Under the pieces are notes generated by a model. It was not told where the DNA came from and searched no databases. It worked only from the letters and a program-made list of their open reading frames with translations. A program made the position numbers and the translations under genes. A stretch of 64,000 bases of DNA from Mucidula mucida (lineage: Eukaryota > Basidiomycota > Agaricomycetes > Agaricales > Physalacriaceae): the NCBI GenBank assembly GCA_015501055.1, contig JADNYV010000120.1, forward strand, positions 49,062-113,061, given 5' to 3'. Of the stretch, positions 22,236 to 34,291 are shown in pieces (positions within the stretch are counted from its first letter, which is position 1; each line of letters begins with the position of its first letter).

Positions 22236-25200
22236 ATGACGAGCCTCTTCTGGCGCCAGTTTAGCGCGCTCTTTTGGAAGAACTGGATAGTCCTGCTGAA
22301 GCATCCTTTCGTGCGTCCTTTGCTGCCGAGCTTCCTGCTACTCAACCATCTGATACTAATCTGCTTGGCAGCTTAATGTTTTGCGATGTTTTCTCCTCCC
22401 ATAGCATACGGGTTTTCCTCTCTGTTGCTCAGATTTTTCTCTCCAAGCCCAATAACGTATGTGGCGCACCAACTTCACTCATGAATCTCGCGACACTAAC
22501 GCGTCGCCAGTACGGCATAGGCACCTCCATTCCAATATACGACCTTCAGAAGACGTTCGATGGCAAAACCACGCTCATTTGGGCCGATGCGACCAACGGC
22601 GCGACATCCCTTCTCCAAAAGACATCATCTCGCGGATAACACAGAACTTCACGTCCGCCCAGCTATCAGCCGTCAAGCAAGTCGACTCGCCTGATAACAT
22701 CCCAAGTGAATGTCCCCAGAATTTCAACTTGCTTTCCGAATGTTTCGCAGCCGTGGTGTTCCACGATCTGTCCGAAGCGCGACCCGTCAATTACACGCTT
22801 CGCGCCGACGCAGGAGTTTCGCACATTGATGTCGACCACAAGAGTGATTTCGAATTGCGCATTCTCCCCCTCCAATGGGCAATTGATAAGGTTTGATTTC
22901 TATTTTGGTTATCGTGTGTGGCGAATTGCTGACGCGCAGATTGGCAGGCCATCATTGAAATGAGGACTCAGGAAGAAGTCGTGACGCCTATTCAGTGGCT
23001 GTTCACACAGAAGACAAATAAGAAACAGGATCTCCTATATCGTCTTAGTACGTGTATTTCTGTCCAGTGATTGAGTTGGGGTATTGACGTTGCCCCAGGA
23101 TATGTTAGAGGAATTCGGAAGCTCCTGGTATTGGCATTATTCGTGGGCTATCTTGGTATCGCATATCAGCTTCCAGGAGCTGTAACATCGGAACGCGCAA
23201 ATCTTGTCGCGTCGCACATGAAGGCTATGGGCCTGATGGACTCCGCGAAGGTCATATCGTGGCATCTGAGCCAGTGTCTGATCTACCTCCCAGCATGGGT
23301 AGCCGTAGCCGTGTGTGGCACTATCGCATCTTCTCGGCGACAAGTGTGGTGATGATTATTTCATCCACGTCCTTCTAGGCCTAGTTCTCGCTAGTTGGTC
23401 ATTCTTCGTCGCGCGCCTTTCGGCAAGAGCCCTCAACTAGCTGCTGTGGCGTCGACCTTCCTTGCTGTTATATTCGCCGTCCTCGCGTTGACGTTCAGTC
23501 CCAATTCCAACAATTACACAGCGGTCATATTCACCATAGTCTTCCCGCCCGGTTTCTACATCTTCGCTATTCGCGCCATCTGCGGGTTTGAGAACAATCA
23601 AACTGCTGCGGACGCCTTGAAAGCTGATCCGGACAACGGGCTCTATCTTTTGCCATTAATCATTGCTGCCCTTGTACGTGCGACTCTGACCCTCCTGTGA
23701 ATGCTTCTGATCTTTACCACTAGATCGATATCATCCTGTGGCCAGTGCTGGCGGTGCTGTGGGAGCGACGGCTATACGATGCCCGCAATCCACAACCCAA
23801 GAGGCGCTGGTTTTCGATGCGGCCTGTTCCGGTCGCACAGCCTTTGAAACCTGGAGTCGCCATTTCGATCAAGAACTTGGGGAAGACGTTTACCCCGTCT
23901 ATCGTGCGCTCCAAGAAACACGTCGTCACAGCCATCGATAATCTCACCCTTGATATCCCTAAGCACGGCATTTTCGTGCTTCTCGGCTCGAATGGCGCGG
24001 GTAAGTCGACGACGCTGTCCATCCTCGCGGGCCTGACGGGGCGCACGCGCGGTACGGTACATTTTGAGAATGGGATGGATAGACCAGACCCGGGGTCCTA
24101 GGGATTGTGCCGCAGAAGAACGTGCTTTTCCCGGAGTTGACGTGTTATCAGAATCTTCGGTGTGGCGGGCGATAAAGTGGTCTCCACTTTCGCAATCTGA
24201 TGAGGATATTACTCAGCTCCTGAAAGACTGCGATCTTGGCCACAAGATCCACTATAATGCTAAGGCGCTTTCTGGTGGTCAGAAGAGGAAGTTGCAGTTG
24301 GCTATTGGGTTGGTTGGAGGGTCCCAAAGTATGTTTGAATTCCGCGATTTTGAACAGTTGACTTTTATTTCAGTTGTCCTCGTCGATGAATGTACTTCTG
24401 GTGTAGATCCCTTGTCTCGACGAGCTTTATGGAGGACGTTGACGTCAGTGCGTCATGAAAGGACTGTCATTTTACAACACACGTACGTGTTTTATATTTC
24501 CAAAAGTCTTCAATCGTCTAATTCCGTACAGTTCTTGGATGAAGCTGATCTTCTAGCTGATAGAATCGCCATCCTCGCAGCACCTGGAAAGCTTGTCGCT
24601 GAAGGCTCGCCTGTCGCTCTAAAGCGGACTTGGGAGATGGGTACACCGTGCAGGCTTCAATTGAAAGCAAGGGGAAATCATCCATTCTTATAGAAATCCT
24701 GGATCGCATTCGTGAGGTCACCCCGCGCGCGTCTATCGCGACCACCAGTTCTTCTCAGGCCCTGTACCATCTCGCTACGAAGGATCCTCTCATGGTACAG
24801 CGCGTTCTTCACGTCTTCGAGGAGTATGTTAAGGACGGCTCGCTTCACTCCTATGACGTACTCGGCACGACTATCGAGGACATTTTCCTCGACTTGATGA
24901 ACGGTCTCAAGCAGTTGGCTGTGCGCGAACCTAGCGACGCTGAAATAGCACCCCTGCTGAAGCCTTCATTGTCATCGCTGAAATGGCAAAATTCCTCGGA
25001 TACCTTGGTCGACGGACCGACTCTTCCTGCCTTGGAACTTTCCCGAGGACGTCCAATGTCGCCTTGGCAGCAAACTGCCACGATCTTCGTCAAACGGAGG
25101 CTCATCGCGCGCAGGAGTTGGCTTACACCCTTGTTTTCGATTCTTGTAGCTGTGGGCGGTGCAACGGTACCGCTGGTCTTTATAAGCGACAGACTAGCTG

Positions 25201-27777
25201 CCTGTGTGCCCCACTATAAAGCAACATCAAGTTTCCCGTTGTACATGCCGATTTCTCCAGTCGCTGTGGACGCGATATTCGACGAGACTGGTCACGCTAC
25301 CGCGCAGGTGCTGAATTATCCTCCAGGCCTGATCCACACCCTCGGCAATACGACGTCGACGTTGAACATAGCGGATGTGGTTGATAACCAGACTTTTGTT
25401 CAGACCATCACGGATTCGTATGAAGATCTCCGATATGGTGGGATTTCGATGAATGCGGACGGCAGCGCGTCGATGTTGGCTTGGGAAGCCGACTCACCGG
25501 GGTTTATCGGATCCGTCCTTCTCAACATGGTGGATAACATCCTGTATAACGATGCCCTGAACAAGTCCGGTCAGCCTGCAATGCCGTCGCCTATGATTCA
25601 AGCGAACTATGAAACTTTTCCGATTGTGGATGCCGGCACGCTTGACGCTCTCAAGTGGGCCACGTTCTTTGGAGCTACGATGGTAATGTCACTACTCCTT
25701 GGTTTGAAGTATAGACTAATTGCGATGTAGGCTGTGTTTCCCGCATTCTATGCGTTGTATGTGGCGCAGGAGCGGAGTTCAGCTGTCCAAGCGATGCAGT
25801 TTTCCAATGGGCTTTCAGATCCGTTTGGGTTGTGGCTGGGACATTTGTCTTTTGACGCTATATTTTCCGTTATTGCTTCGTCCATTATCGTCGCAATCTT
25901 CGCGATTGTAGCTTCTGATCAGTTCCATGGCCTTGGGCTCTTCGTAAGTTCTTTGCTCTTTAGATTATGTATGCTAAAAACTCTCCAAGTGGCTTGTTAT
26001 GGTGTTGTATGGCGTCGCAGCAACGCTTCTATCGTACTGCTTCTCCTTGGTAGTCTCAAGTCCTCTGGGTGCATTTGCTGCTTCCGCTGGCTATCAAGCG
26101 GTCATGTTTTTAGTGCGGTTGTTCGACTCTTAACAAATCACGATGACTGACAGTGCAATACAGATTTACTTCGCTGGCTATCTCTTCACTCTAACCTATG
26201 CCAAGACGTCGGACGCTGATCACATTATCACCATACTGAACTTCACCTTGTCGTTACTCTCTCCGGTCGCTAGCGTGGTGAGTCCAGAGTCCAACCGTTT
26301 GAGGGAGTGCTCATCCTTAGCAGGAACGTGCCGCCTTCGTCTCTGTCAATTTGTTCTCCTTGTTATGCACAGGCGACGCCACTGTATCGTCTTTGCAAAC
26401 CGGCACGATCATGCGATACGGCGGACCCATTGTTTACCTCCTCCTCGACATTGTCGTACTGTTAGGCGTTCTAACTCGAGTGGATCGTTTCCTGCTTCGG
26501 CCATTCAGACACAGGAACTCGAAGCCTCGGCGCTCAGAATCGTCGCAAGACATCCAGTTGTTACTTGGTTCCCAAGAAAGGGCAGACGTCCTAGCGGAAG
26601 CTCGCCATACCACTGCTTCAGACGATCTTCTGCGCGTGCTCGGCGTTTCGAAGACGTATGGGACCAACAAGGTTGTTGACGATGTTACGATGAGCGCAGG
26701 GAGTGACACGATATTTGCGCTCCTCGGGCCCAACGGGGCTGGAAAAACTACGACCTTCAACATGATTCGTATGTTTCTCTTCTGATACCTCATGAATATC
26801 GTTTACATTTGTAACGCTAGGTGGAGACGTTGTACCAGATGCAGGCGATGTCTTCATTGCAGGCCAGTCTATTAAACGTTTCCCGAAGAAGGCGCGCTTC
26901 TCGCTTGGAGTTTGCCCTCAATTTACAGCCATCGACTCGCAGTTGACCGTCAAGGAGCATCTGCAGATATACGGACGGCTGAAAGGCTTAGGCAAAGGGG
27001 CAGTGCTTCATGATAATGTTCGATCTCTTCTAGGGGCAACCGGTCTACTTTCGTACGCCGACAGGTTGGCGAGTAAACTTTCCGGAGGCAATCAGAGAAA
27101 ATTGTCGCTTGCTATCGCGCTGATGGGTAAGTTGTTCCTCTAGCGTTCAAGCGTTTTGTTCACGGTTTCGTCAGGCAATCCTTCTGTGATACTCATCGAC
27201 GAATTTTCGACTGGCGTCGATGCGAAAATGAAGCGAGACATGTGGATAACACTGAAAAATGTCGCGGTGGGGAAGGCGGTTGTGATTACGACCCGTACGT
27301 CTTAAGACGACTTCGCCAACCAACGAATACTGACACGAGTCCTTTCTCAGACTCGATGGAAGAGGCGTCTGCGCTAGCGAACAAGGTCGGCATTCTTGCC
27401 AAACGCATGTTAGGTGAGTTCATCGCTTTACTTCCAGAGCATGTACTAACATATTTTTGATACGTAGCCGTCGGAACCATCGATTCTTGGCCGCACGTTA
27501 CGCGACATATGAAGTACACTTCACCTGCCGGACCCGAGATGAGACTATCCAGGCTCAAGTGCTCATGTCGCAAGTCCCTGGGAGCCGAATGGCTGACGAT
27601 GTCGCCACGCGTTTCGAGGTGCCCATAGGGCCCAAATTTTCGCTATCACAGCTCTTCCATATTCTATCCTCCTCTGAGGACATTCCTCAGTTCACGGTGG
27701 AAAAGGCGTCTCTCGAAAGTATATTCTTAAAGGTCATACGACAAAACGATGTCCTTGAGGAGGATGCGGGAGCATGA
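22236..27777 (+). CDS. Full-size ABCA-type ABC transporter (two TMD-NBD halves)
   Basis: Starts MTSLFWRQFSALFWKNWIVL at 22236, the ABCA-like first membrane exon, then LNVLRCFLLP and FLSVAQIFLSKPNN. A long extracytoplasmic loop follows (22530-22880), then membrane helices (23100-23700). NBD1 has Walker A GSNGAGKST (~23990), signature LSGGQKRKLQLA (~24270), Walker B VLVDECTSGVD and HT in the H-loop. The second half begins with SPWQQTATIFVKRRLIARR (~25060), a large loop and helices to ~26500. NBD2 has GPNGAGKTT (~26735), LSGGNQRKLSLAIAL (~27080), VILIDEFSTGVD (~27190) and ITTHSMEEA. It ends DVLEEDAGA. ABCA proteins flip or move lipids across membranes. About fifteen introns. One-base corrections are needed around 22400, 24100, 24165 and 24650. 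Confidence 0.85.
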
Positions 27778-28429
27778 GTCGATTTTGTTATGGACTTACA
27801 ACGCACGGACACGAACTAATTATCTATTGCACGTACAACGCTCTCTCACGCATAGCATCTATTTATTCATTACTCTTGCACAACATCATTCCTTTGGATC
27901 TAACTTATTCTTCATGTCCTATACCAACAGTGTACTTATACCATAGTGTAGATCATTTGCAGTTTGCCATTACATGTTTACTGGTACGCTCTTTGAATCG
28001 GGGGTACCGACGCCCTTTCTCTGTGTTGAACCTAAAGCTCGAGTAAGTACGGCGTACGCGACGAGAGCTGTAAGAATAAGAACTCTAAAGTATGAAAGAT
28101 AGACATACTTACCTCAGCCGAAGAGATGAAGGCTGAGGAAAAGAATGGAAAAGGAAACAATCTGTGTCTACATACGATGGCACTGCCTCGTCCTGCAGCA
28201 ATGCTGTCGGCCGAGTGCCCATTTCCAACACTCTGAAGGAGCCTCCGTCACGAGCCTGTAGATCGACTGTCACGACGGTACTACTGTACATAGTACCTGT
28301 TCAGACAGGATACGCCAGAAATCTCGCTCTTTGTAAGGCGCGGCCTCACGAAATGCTAAGTATTTCCTCTTGATTATATGGTAGACTGGCGAAGGTACGA
28401 TGTAGGATTGCGTCATATTGTAGAGACTG
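27778..28429. other. Intergenic, no gene supported
   Basis: 3' flank of the ABC transporter. No motif or repeat recognised. Confidence 0.4.
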
Positions 28430-29287
28430 TTACTCGGAACGCGTAATACTATCCACCTTCACAGACGAATTCATAACCTTTTCCCACCGTGACCGCTCAT
28501 CCTGCATGAAATCCACCAAAAACCCCGCAGAAATACGCAATTCCTGCAGGACCGTAAAGTTGCCTGTTGAATCACCGCGCATCGCGATTCCAACATCACC
28601 AATAAGGCCGATGCACACGACTTCATATCTAGGAAATGGCAGTGAGGCAAGCGAGACTTTCCAGACGTCCCAGTAGGATGGTTTGATTAGCCCTGATCGT
28701 AAGGGCATCCAACACGCTGAATGGTATGTAGGCTTCGTGAAGCCAGAATTTCTTGACGTTAACAGTAAGCCGGAACAAATTGACCATTCTAGCGACGCTG
28801 TCCCCATCTTGTTGCCCTAGGCGACTGATGGAAAGTACCGTCAAGTGGTCAAAGCTGGCAGAAGGCTGGAAGGGTGGAAATATTGTATCCACGAGTCCTC
28901 CACATGAGCACTGCCGTCCAGACATTCGAATCGCTTTGAACGTCCTGTAGTAGCTTTCGCAGTTACATCCAAAGACAAACTCCAGATCTGTGAGCAAAGG
29001 CGTCATCAAGATCTGAGCGACCTGTGCGGTGTACTCTGCATCATTCGTATCGAAAGCATCACCGGATTGCGATTATTCTGAAGGGAACCAGGGCAGTCCA
29101 GCTCAAGCCCTAACTCGAGTCTCTGAAACATTACACATTCTCGACAACGGATCAGCAGCCAAGGCATTAGGGTTCCCATTTTGTTCAGCTGCTCCCAAGG
29201 CAATGCGACCAACCCGCCTGCGTCGGTGCAGTCAACAGATCGCAGTCTCCGGGCATTCTCCCAGATATTGACCTGCCTTAGAGTCAT
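28430..29287 (-). CDS. F-box/LRR-like protein fragment
   Basis: The minus strand carries leucine-rich pieces typical of the large Agaricomycete F-box/LRR families: ENARRLRSVDCTDAGGLVAL with PWEQLNKM, then TPLLTDLEFVFGCNCE, FDHLTVLSISRLGQQDGDSV, SVLDALTIR, and, in the next frame, WDVWKVSLASLPFPRYEVV and LQELRISAGFLVDFMQDE. They lie in order but in different frames (changes near 29160 and 28680). No F-box helix (LP.EIL..I) is visible upstream, so the N-terminus is missing or spliced farther away. In such proteins the LRR part selects targets for ubiquitination. It may be a pseudogene; the family call rests on style and order, not on a diagnostic motif. Confidence 0.4.
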
Positions 29288-30099
29288 CGAAGGGTATCGT
29301 GCTGGGTACAGCGATAAGTGTAAATGATAAAGACTCCAGAAAATGCAGACACGATGTCTACGATCAACGGAGCCGGTCGTAGACGACTATGAAGACAAAG
29401 AAGGTGGCAGCTTTACCGCAAGCCCTGCTAGGAAGGGGAAAGGAAGAGGCTTCGGAAGCGACATGAGTTGGGGCCGAAGCAGTACGTGAGCAGTTTGGTG
29501 TATGGTCCGCAATAGCGGTTGTTAGTCGACGTGTGGTAGGCGGAAGATTTTGAGTAGGCCGTCAGGCCAGAGGGGATCGTTTGAGAATGGTACAGTGCTA
29601 AGGAGGAAGAGACCTTCACTAATATTCGTTGTGAGTACTGCTGGGGTTGTTTAACCGTGACTCTGAGTAATTAGATTGTCTGCAGCTATTGTCGTCAATA
29701 CAACCTCCCGAGTTAATACAGTAAATGCATACCCCCCGTCCTTTAGAGAGGGCCCGCGTTCTTTCAACAGAAAACCTCGGCGGCAACTTGACTGGCGTTT
29801 GAGTGCCACGCTGCTGGAGAACGGTGATATGTTGGATTGGGCGCACTTTTTGCCTGTGAACCGAGAAGAGAGCGAACGCTGCAAAGTTGTCTGTAGCATC
29901 GTCTTGGAAAAGAAGACGCGCGGGAGAGACCACAGCTGCTAAGGCACTGCTGTATAGCCAGCCACCAACAGCTCCGTCAACCAAGTTGTTGGCCAGTGCA
30001 GCAGGGAAGTTCGTGAAAGACGACGAGGATGTTCGCGAGGCTCGCGCCCACCGCCTTGAACGGACCGTCCAATACCTTGAACGTGCGCCACACGGATTG
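29288..30099. other. Intergenic, no gene supported
   Basis: Frames on both strands look non-coding. It may contain decayed remnants of the neighbouring kinase-like duplication, but no motif survives. Confidence 0.35.
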
Positions 30100-30168
30100 T
30101 TCTAAAGCAAGTACGTGGTCGTCAGGATGAAACAAAAAAAAGAAACAGACAGCGCAGCTCGAGGGTTC
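30100..30168 (-). pseudogene. Stray first-exon fragment of the kinase-like family
   Basis: On the minus strand from 30168 the DNA matches the first codons of the gene at 30599-31975 (MNPRAALSVS, then ILTTTYLL in the next frame) and then diverges within about 70 bp. A run of T (30127-30135) breaks the frame. It lies downstream of the 3' flank of the intact copy, as expected for a truncated tandem repeat. Confidence 0.6.
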
Positions 30169-30598
30169 ATGGTAGGTCTGCAAGTCATATCTCGGACTTG
30201 TAAAGTACAGATTCGTTCGATGGCCGATTCAGACGAGATGATGTCAATGTTCGTAAATCGTCTTTTGGAGAGCCGCAGATCGTTGGCGAAGAACACAACA
30301 ACAGTCAGTAAGTCCATAGTACAATCCTTGAAGCAGGCGACGAGGCAGTCATGGGTATCCTGGAGGACTCGGAACCTATCTATGCCGTCTCAAAATGTTC
30401 AGACGTTCTCGTACTGGGACTCGATAGTTTTTGACAGTCTGGACTGCGAAGGGTTAACATTCGTGGCGCGAAGCATACACAATAGATAGCGCAGCAATAC
30501 GAACAACACTGCATGTTAGGTATCGCCATCTGACACGAATACGCAAGGAGCCAGTCGTAATGATATCTCTCCTGGGAAGCTTTAAATTTTCGTCTTGT

Positions 30599-31975
30599 CT
30601 AGCAAAAAACGGACCGACCGTCAAGCCAATAACGCCCTTCTACATGGAGCTCCAAGTCTTCCGTAGAGAGCGAGCTGCATATTTCTTCATAACGAGAAAG
30701 GGCTGCGGCTGCACTCGGCTGCGTCGGACTAGCGGAATCCTTCATGGACTCGAAGAGTGGTACTATGTCTGGTATAACATCTTCAATACACTTTAGAGAG
30801 CGTGGTCAGAACTTTGTGAACAACTGCATACCCTACTCACACGCAGATTGAACTGCAAGGCTGATGCAAGGTCCCTAACATCCTTCTTGAAACCCGCCAA
30901 CAGCTCGGGACTGTAGTCTACAATGGCTGTTTCGAAATCAATGAGGGCGTATCGGCGCTTGGGTCCACGAACGCCCGCAATGCGAGGTTCCGTCAACTTC
31001 TTGGCCTCCGGAATGAGTGCGTCTGTCATCATGTTTTGGAGAAGAATGTCGCCATGAGAAATATTATGCTCGTGAAGGAAAGCAACAGCCTACATAACGA
31101 TTTCTACATTCAGCACTGGAAAATAGGATAACGCACTAACCTCCATGAATGCCTGACCATATCGGACAAGTTCGCCAACCTTCGCAAAATCAGCCTTGAT
31201 CGCCACATTCCATCTGAAATGTGTTCGCGGTGGGCTTAGTGTGGCAAGTAGAAGTAATGGTGCGCGTACCTCGGCATTACAACGAACACTTGGCTATTGA
31301 AGTTAACATAATCAAGAACAGGGATGGTGTGATTCCGCGGATCGTTCCGAAGGGCATCAGACTGTAAGAGACGGAAAGCTCTGAGCTCCTTGCTGGGCTG
31401 TGGACCAGAGATAGACCTGAACAAGATGAGATAAAAAAAAACTTTGCAAACACGGTGATTGACTTCAGAATCACGTCTCGCCCTAGCGTATCCCGCGCAG
31501 GCCACACGAATGGAGACTGGCGGTATTCTGGTAAGTACTTGCAACTTTTGGGGGAAAAACCTACGAAAAAAGTTGTTTCCGCATCGTCATCTGCCTTGTA
31601 GAAGCATTGCGCGAATGGAAACGCCATTTTTTCGGTTGACGCGGGGGTACTTGGAATAATGTGACTGAACAAGTCGGTCGGATCTTTCAGGACGTATGGG
31701 TGATATCCACACGAAACGAAAAACGGACGCAAGAAGCGCCAGATTCGTAGGAGGCGTAATCTGTCACTTTCGAATACTTGCTCGTCGTTTGGGTCTCCAG
31801 TGTCCCAAATGGCATAATCCTTAGTGACCGGATAGTTCCATAACCAGGAGCGGATTGTCCAATAGAGGGAGCTGTAGGCGCCTTGGACGCGCACCACACG
31901 AATGGGTCTGAGCAAGTACACGGTGGTCAGGATTCCACCGACGAGAGAAACAGAAAGAGCAGCCCGAGTGCTCAT
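30599..31975 (-). CDS. HGD-type protein-kinase-like protein, copy A
   Basis: Starts MSTRAALSVSLVGGILTTVY, a hydrophobic N-terminal anchor, then SLYWTIRSWLWNYPVTKDY, WDTGDPNDEQVFESDR and LRIWRFLRPFFVSCGYHPYV. After introns come PFVWPARDTLGRDVILK (likely the beta-3 Lys), RNHTIPVLDYVNFNSQVF, AVAFLHEHNISHGDILLQN (catalytic loop, HGD in place of HRD, with the Asn) and YALIDFETA (DFE in place of DFG). It ends IEDVIPDIVPLFESM ... RSVFC at 30599. The fold is therefore kinase-like and probably membrane-anchored. Asp and Asn of the catalytic loop and the metal-binding Asp are kept, so activity is possible. Its substrate is unknown. It is nearest to copy C: they share a nearly identical 69-bp upstream block and related 3' flanks. 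Confidence 0.7.
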
Positions 31976-32044
31976 GGTACGTGGGTAAGTGTTCTTCGGA
32001 CTTCAAATTTCGTTTGATGGCCGATAAGTTCAGCTCCACGATGA
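31976..32044 (-). promoter_or_regulatory. Conserved upstream block of kinase-like copies A and C
   Basis: The 69 bp directly upstream of copy A are nearly identical to 57742-57810 upstream of copy C (one clear mismatch), whereas the flanks diverge. This is either a recently duplicated promoter/5' UTR or a conserved one. Confidence 0.6.
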
Positions 32045-32144
32045 CCAGCGCGCGCAGAATAGCGTTGAGTACGTACTTCTTCGTCAAAGGGATGAGGGCT
32101 GTCGACTTAATGAGACTTACAACACAAAGTCGCCTTGGATGTCC

Positions 32145-32152
32145 AAGATAAC
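32145..32152. repeat. 8-bp target-site duplication AAGATAAC (left)
   Basis: Identical to 32687-32694 and directly adjacent to the terminal inverted repeat of the 534-bp element. Confidence 0.8.
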
Positions 32153-32686
32153 GAGAACGTCCGACCGCCGGCGCCTCTGCCTCTCGAGGCGCCTCCGGAG
32201 GCAGAGGCAGAGGCGACCGAAGACAGCCCGGCTAATTCAATCCGGACCAAAAGCAGACCAAAAGCCAACCTGAAACGCTTTTGGTTCAACGTGGCGAATA
32301 CTACGGTCACGCTGCTTTGAAGTCGTTTGAGTGCGCGCGTACACGTCTGTAGTAGTAATCGCAATTCTAAGTCTCCTTGGGCCGGAGGTAGCTCAATATT
32401 TGTAAGTATTCACGATGATCTGGGGAAATATAGCGTCCAATATCGTCTCGTCGAGCAGCGTGACGATCTCGAGGAGCATAGAAGGCATCTGTCGCACGAA
32501 TCGCCTCGCGGGAGCTCGAGCCGATCGACCGATATCATGGTCTTGGCACTGCTTTGGATTGCCTCTGAATTGCCTCTGTGTTGCCTCTGGTGGATGCCTC
32601 TGATCTGCCTCTGATGGTCCTTGTTTTTCTTTGAAAAAATCGGATTTGCCTCTCATAGGCAGAGGCGCCCGCGGTCGGACATTGAC
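32153..32686. mobile_element. Non-autonomous MITE-like DNA transposon, 534 bp
   Basis: The two ends are inverted repeats. The left end begins GAGAACGTCCGACCGCCGG; the right end, reverse-complemented, begins GTCAATGTCCGACCGCGGG. From GTCCGACC onward both ends run through GGCGCCTCTGCCT with only isolated mismatches, about 24 of 26 matching. Perfect 8-bp direct repeats AAGATAAC flank it. The interior is rich in GCCTCTG motifs (32565-32610) and has no transposase frame. An 8-bp duplication is the hallmark of hAT-type and a few related cut-and-paste superfamilies, so mobilisation by an unlinked transposase is likely. Its terminal repeat differs from that of the 6.6-kb element at 33886. Confidence 0.8.
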
Positions 32687-32694
32687 AAGATAAC
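32687..32694. repeat. 8-bp target-site duplication AAGATAAC (right)
   Basis: Matches 32145-32152 exactly. Confidence 0.8.
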
Positions 32695-33877
32695 CATCAA
32701 ATTTGACTGAGCTGACGCTTTCAGGCGCGGGCCCAGGGCACGTCTGTAAGTGATGTGTCTTCACCCCCCGGTACATATCATCCTGCTGAGGAGACTGTAG
32801 TATACACTCAACGGAGGTCTAGTCCGTGTGACGCCCGCGTGCAACTGCTCAGAAAAAAGTCACTCCGCAAATCCGACAAGTACATGACATCGTTGGAGGC
32901 AGAGCTGGAATGGCGCCTGAGGTCGATAGCTTCTTCATCGGTGGGAGGACACATCGCTCGTCTATCATGAAGTGCGGCTAGCTCATCCATGTCGGCTTTC
33001 CGGAGCGGCAGCTTCTCGGCGATCGGAGTTTGAATTTGAGGTATATAAAGAAAAATTCTGCTGCCAAAATTCTCCATCACGATCATATCAAGGTGTGTAC
33101 CATTGCCAGTGTTTTTTCCATGATGACTTTATTCTCTTCCCCGTCCTACACGACCATGCCGAGTAATAGAGCTTGTTCGTTCGCAACGAACACGCGTCCT
33201 ACGGGGCGCACAGTGTACTTGCCAGTGCCATTTAGTCTGATTCTTTTCGTCTCCGCGTCTTTTTTCCTCGATTTTTTTCTAACCCACCTTCCTCTCAGAT
33301 ATTTCTGGATATCGTCCCGCCAAGGTGTCTCTGTCTCTGATACAAGGTGAGCATCGATCTCCCTTGTTCCGTCAATGCTATCACGCATGCACGATGAAAT
33401 TTTCCGTACATTCGCAGTTTCCACTCGAGCGTCCTCGTTACGAGAACTCCCTCATTGAAGCATCCATATTCCCCCTCCGTAAACATGTTGAACCCATTGG
33501 CATGGGAGCGTGGGCCGCCGTTTGGTTGCGCTGGATGTGGAGTGGGGGTGGCGCGATGCGGGTTATAATGTCCTTCCTTTGGATGTCTGATCCTTTTTCT
33601 GTTCTTCTATTTTGATACGACATCCTTACTGATTCACGCCAGGTAGCGCGGGGAGGTACTGTAGCAGATACTGTACCTATGCAGTCTTCTATGAGAATAA
33701 AGCTTGTCAAAATGTCAAGTGTGAAAATGTGAAGAGACGGGAAGCATTGGGGTAGGCGATAGTCAGGGTTCACGCTTGCTCTTTCATTCGTACCATCGAC
33801 TCGAGATTCCTTTGCTCGCCGTCGCCGTCTTCCTCGCTATCAGATGTCTCCTATCATCGGCTCCCCAATATTTCCAG
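32695..33877. other. Intergenic, no gene firmly supported
   Basis: A minus frame at 32808-33086 (PIAEKLPLRKADMDELAAL...) and a plus frame from 33160 (MPSNRACSFATNTRPTGR) have coding-like composition but no recognised motif or consistent splice model. Confidence 0.35.
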
Positions 33878-33885
33878 TACGTCGC
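33878..33885. repeat. 8-bp target-site duplication TACGTCGC (left)
   Basis: Exact copy of 40499-40506, immediately outside the 11-bp terminal inverted repeat. Confidence 0.85.
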
Positions 33886-33896
33886 TAGTGTTGCCG
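33886..33896 (+). repeat. Left terminal inverted repeat (TAGTGTTGCCG)
   Basis: Eleven bases identical to the reverse complement of 40488-40498; the next bases (CAAGG versus GGAGG) are partly conserved. Confidence 0.85.
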
Positions 33897-33979
33897 CAAG
33901 GTCGAGGTACCTTGAACCCTGAGCTCAACTCGACTTGACTCGATTACGGATAAGGCAAGTGAGGGAACGAGTTCTGATG

Positions 33980-34001
33980 CAGACTCCTTCCCATTCGTCT
34001 T
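33980..34001 (+). repeat. Internal 22-bp inverted repeat, left arm
   Basis: Exact reverse complement of 39770-39791 (CAGACTCC followed by TTCCCATTCGTCTT). It lies 94 bp from the left terminus; the partner is 707 bp from the right terminus. Confidence 0.85.
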
Positions 34002-34291
34002 CACGCCCAGCAAAATAATCTCAAATCCTTGTGCGAATAGATAGTTGAATACAAGTTGAATAAATATATTACCTCGATCACGATTCGAACCCTCCTCCAA
34101 TCAATTGATGGTATTATGTAACTCCAAACCTTATTATTTTGCTAAGGCGTAAAGACGACTGGCATAACTTGCAGGTAGTTGTTTGTTTGGCTACAGCCTC
34201 TACCGTGGCTCGGTCCAGAATTCGAGCGATCAGAAGAGCTGACAGCCACAGGATCCTCCATCAGAATACTTACGCAAAAGTCGCGAACCTC

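Noticed and set aside
34078..34100. GGTTCGAATC-like tRNA B-box on the minus strand
   Set aside because: No T-stem complementarity, no A box at the right distance and no acceptor stem; it lies inside the transposon arm.
33886..34291. The 534-bp MITE as a deletion derivative of the 6.6-kb element
   Set aside because: Terminal sequences differ (GAGAACGTCCG versus TAGTGTTGCCG); only the 8-bp duplication length is shared.
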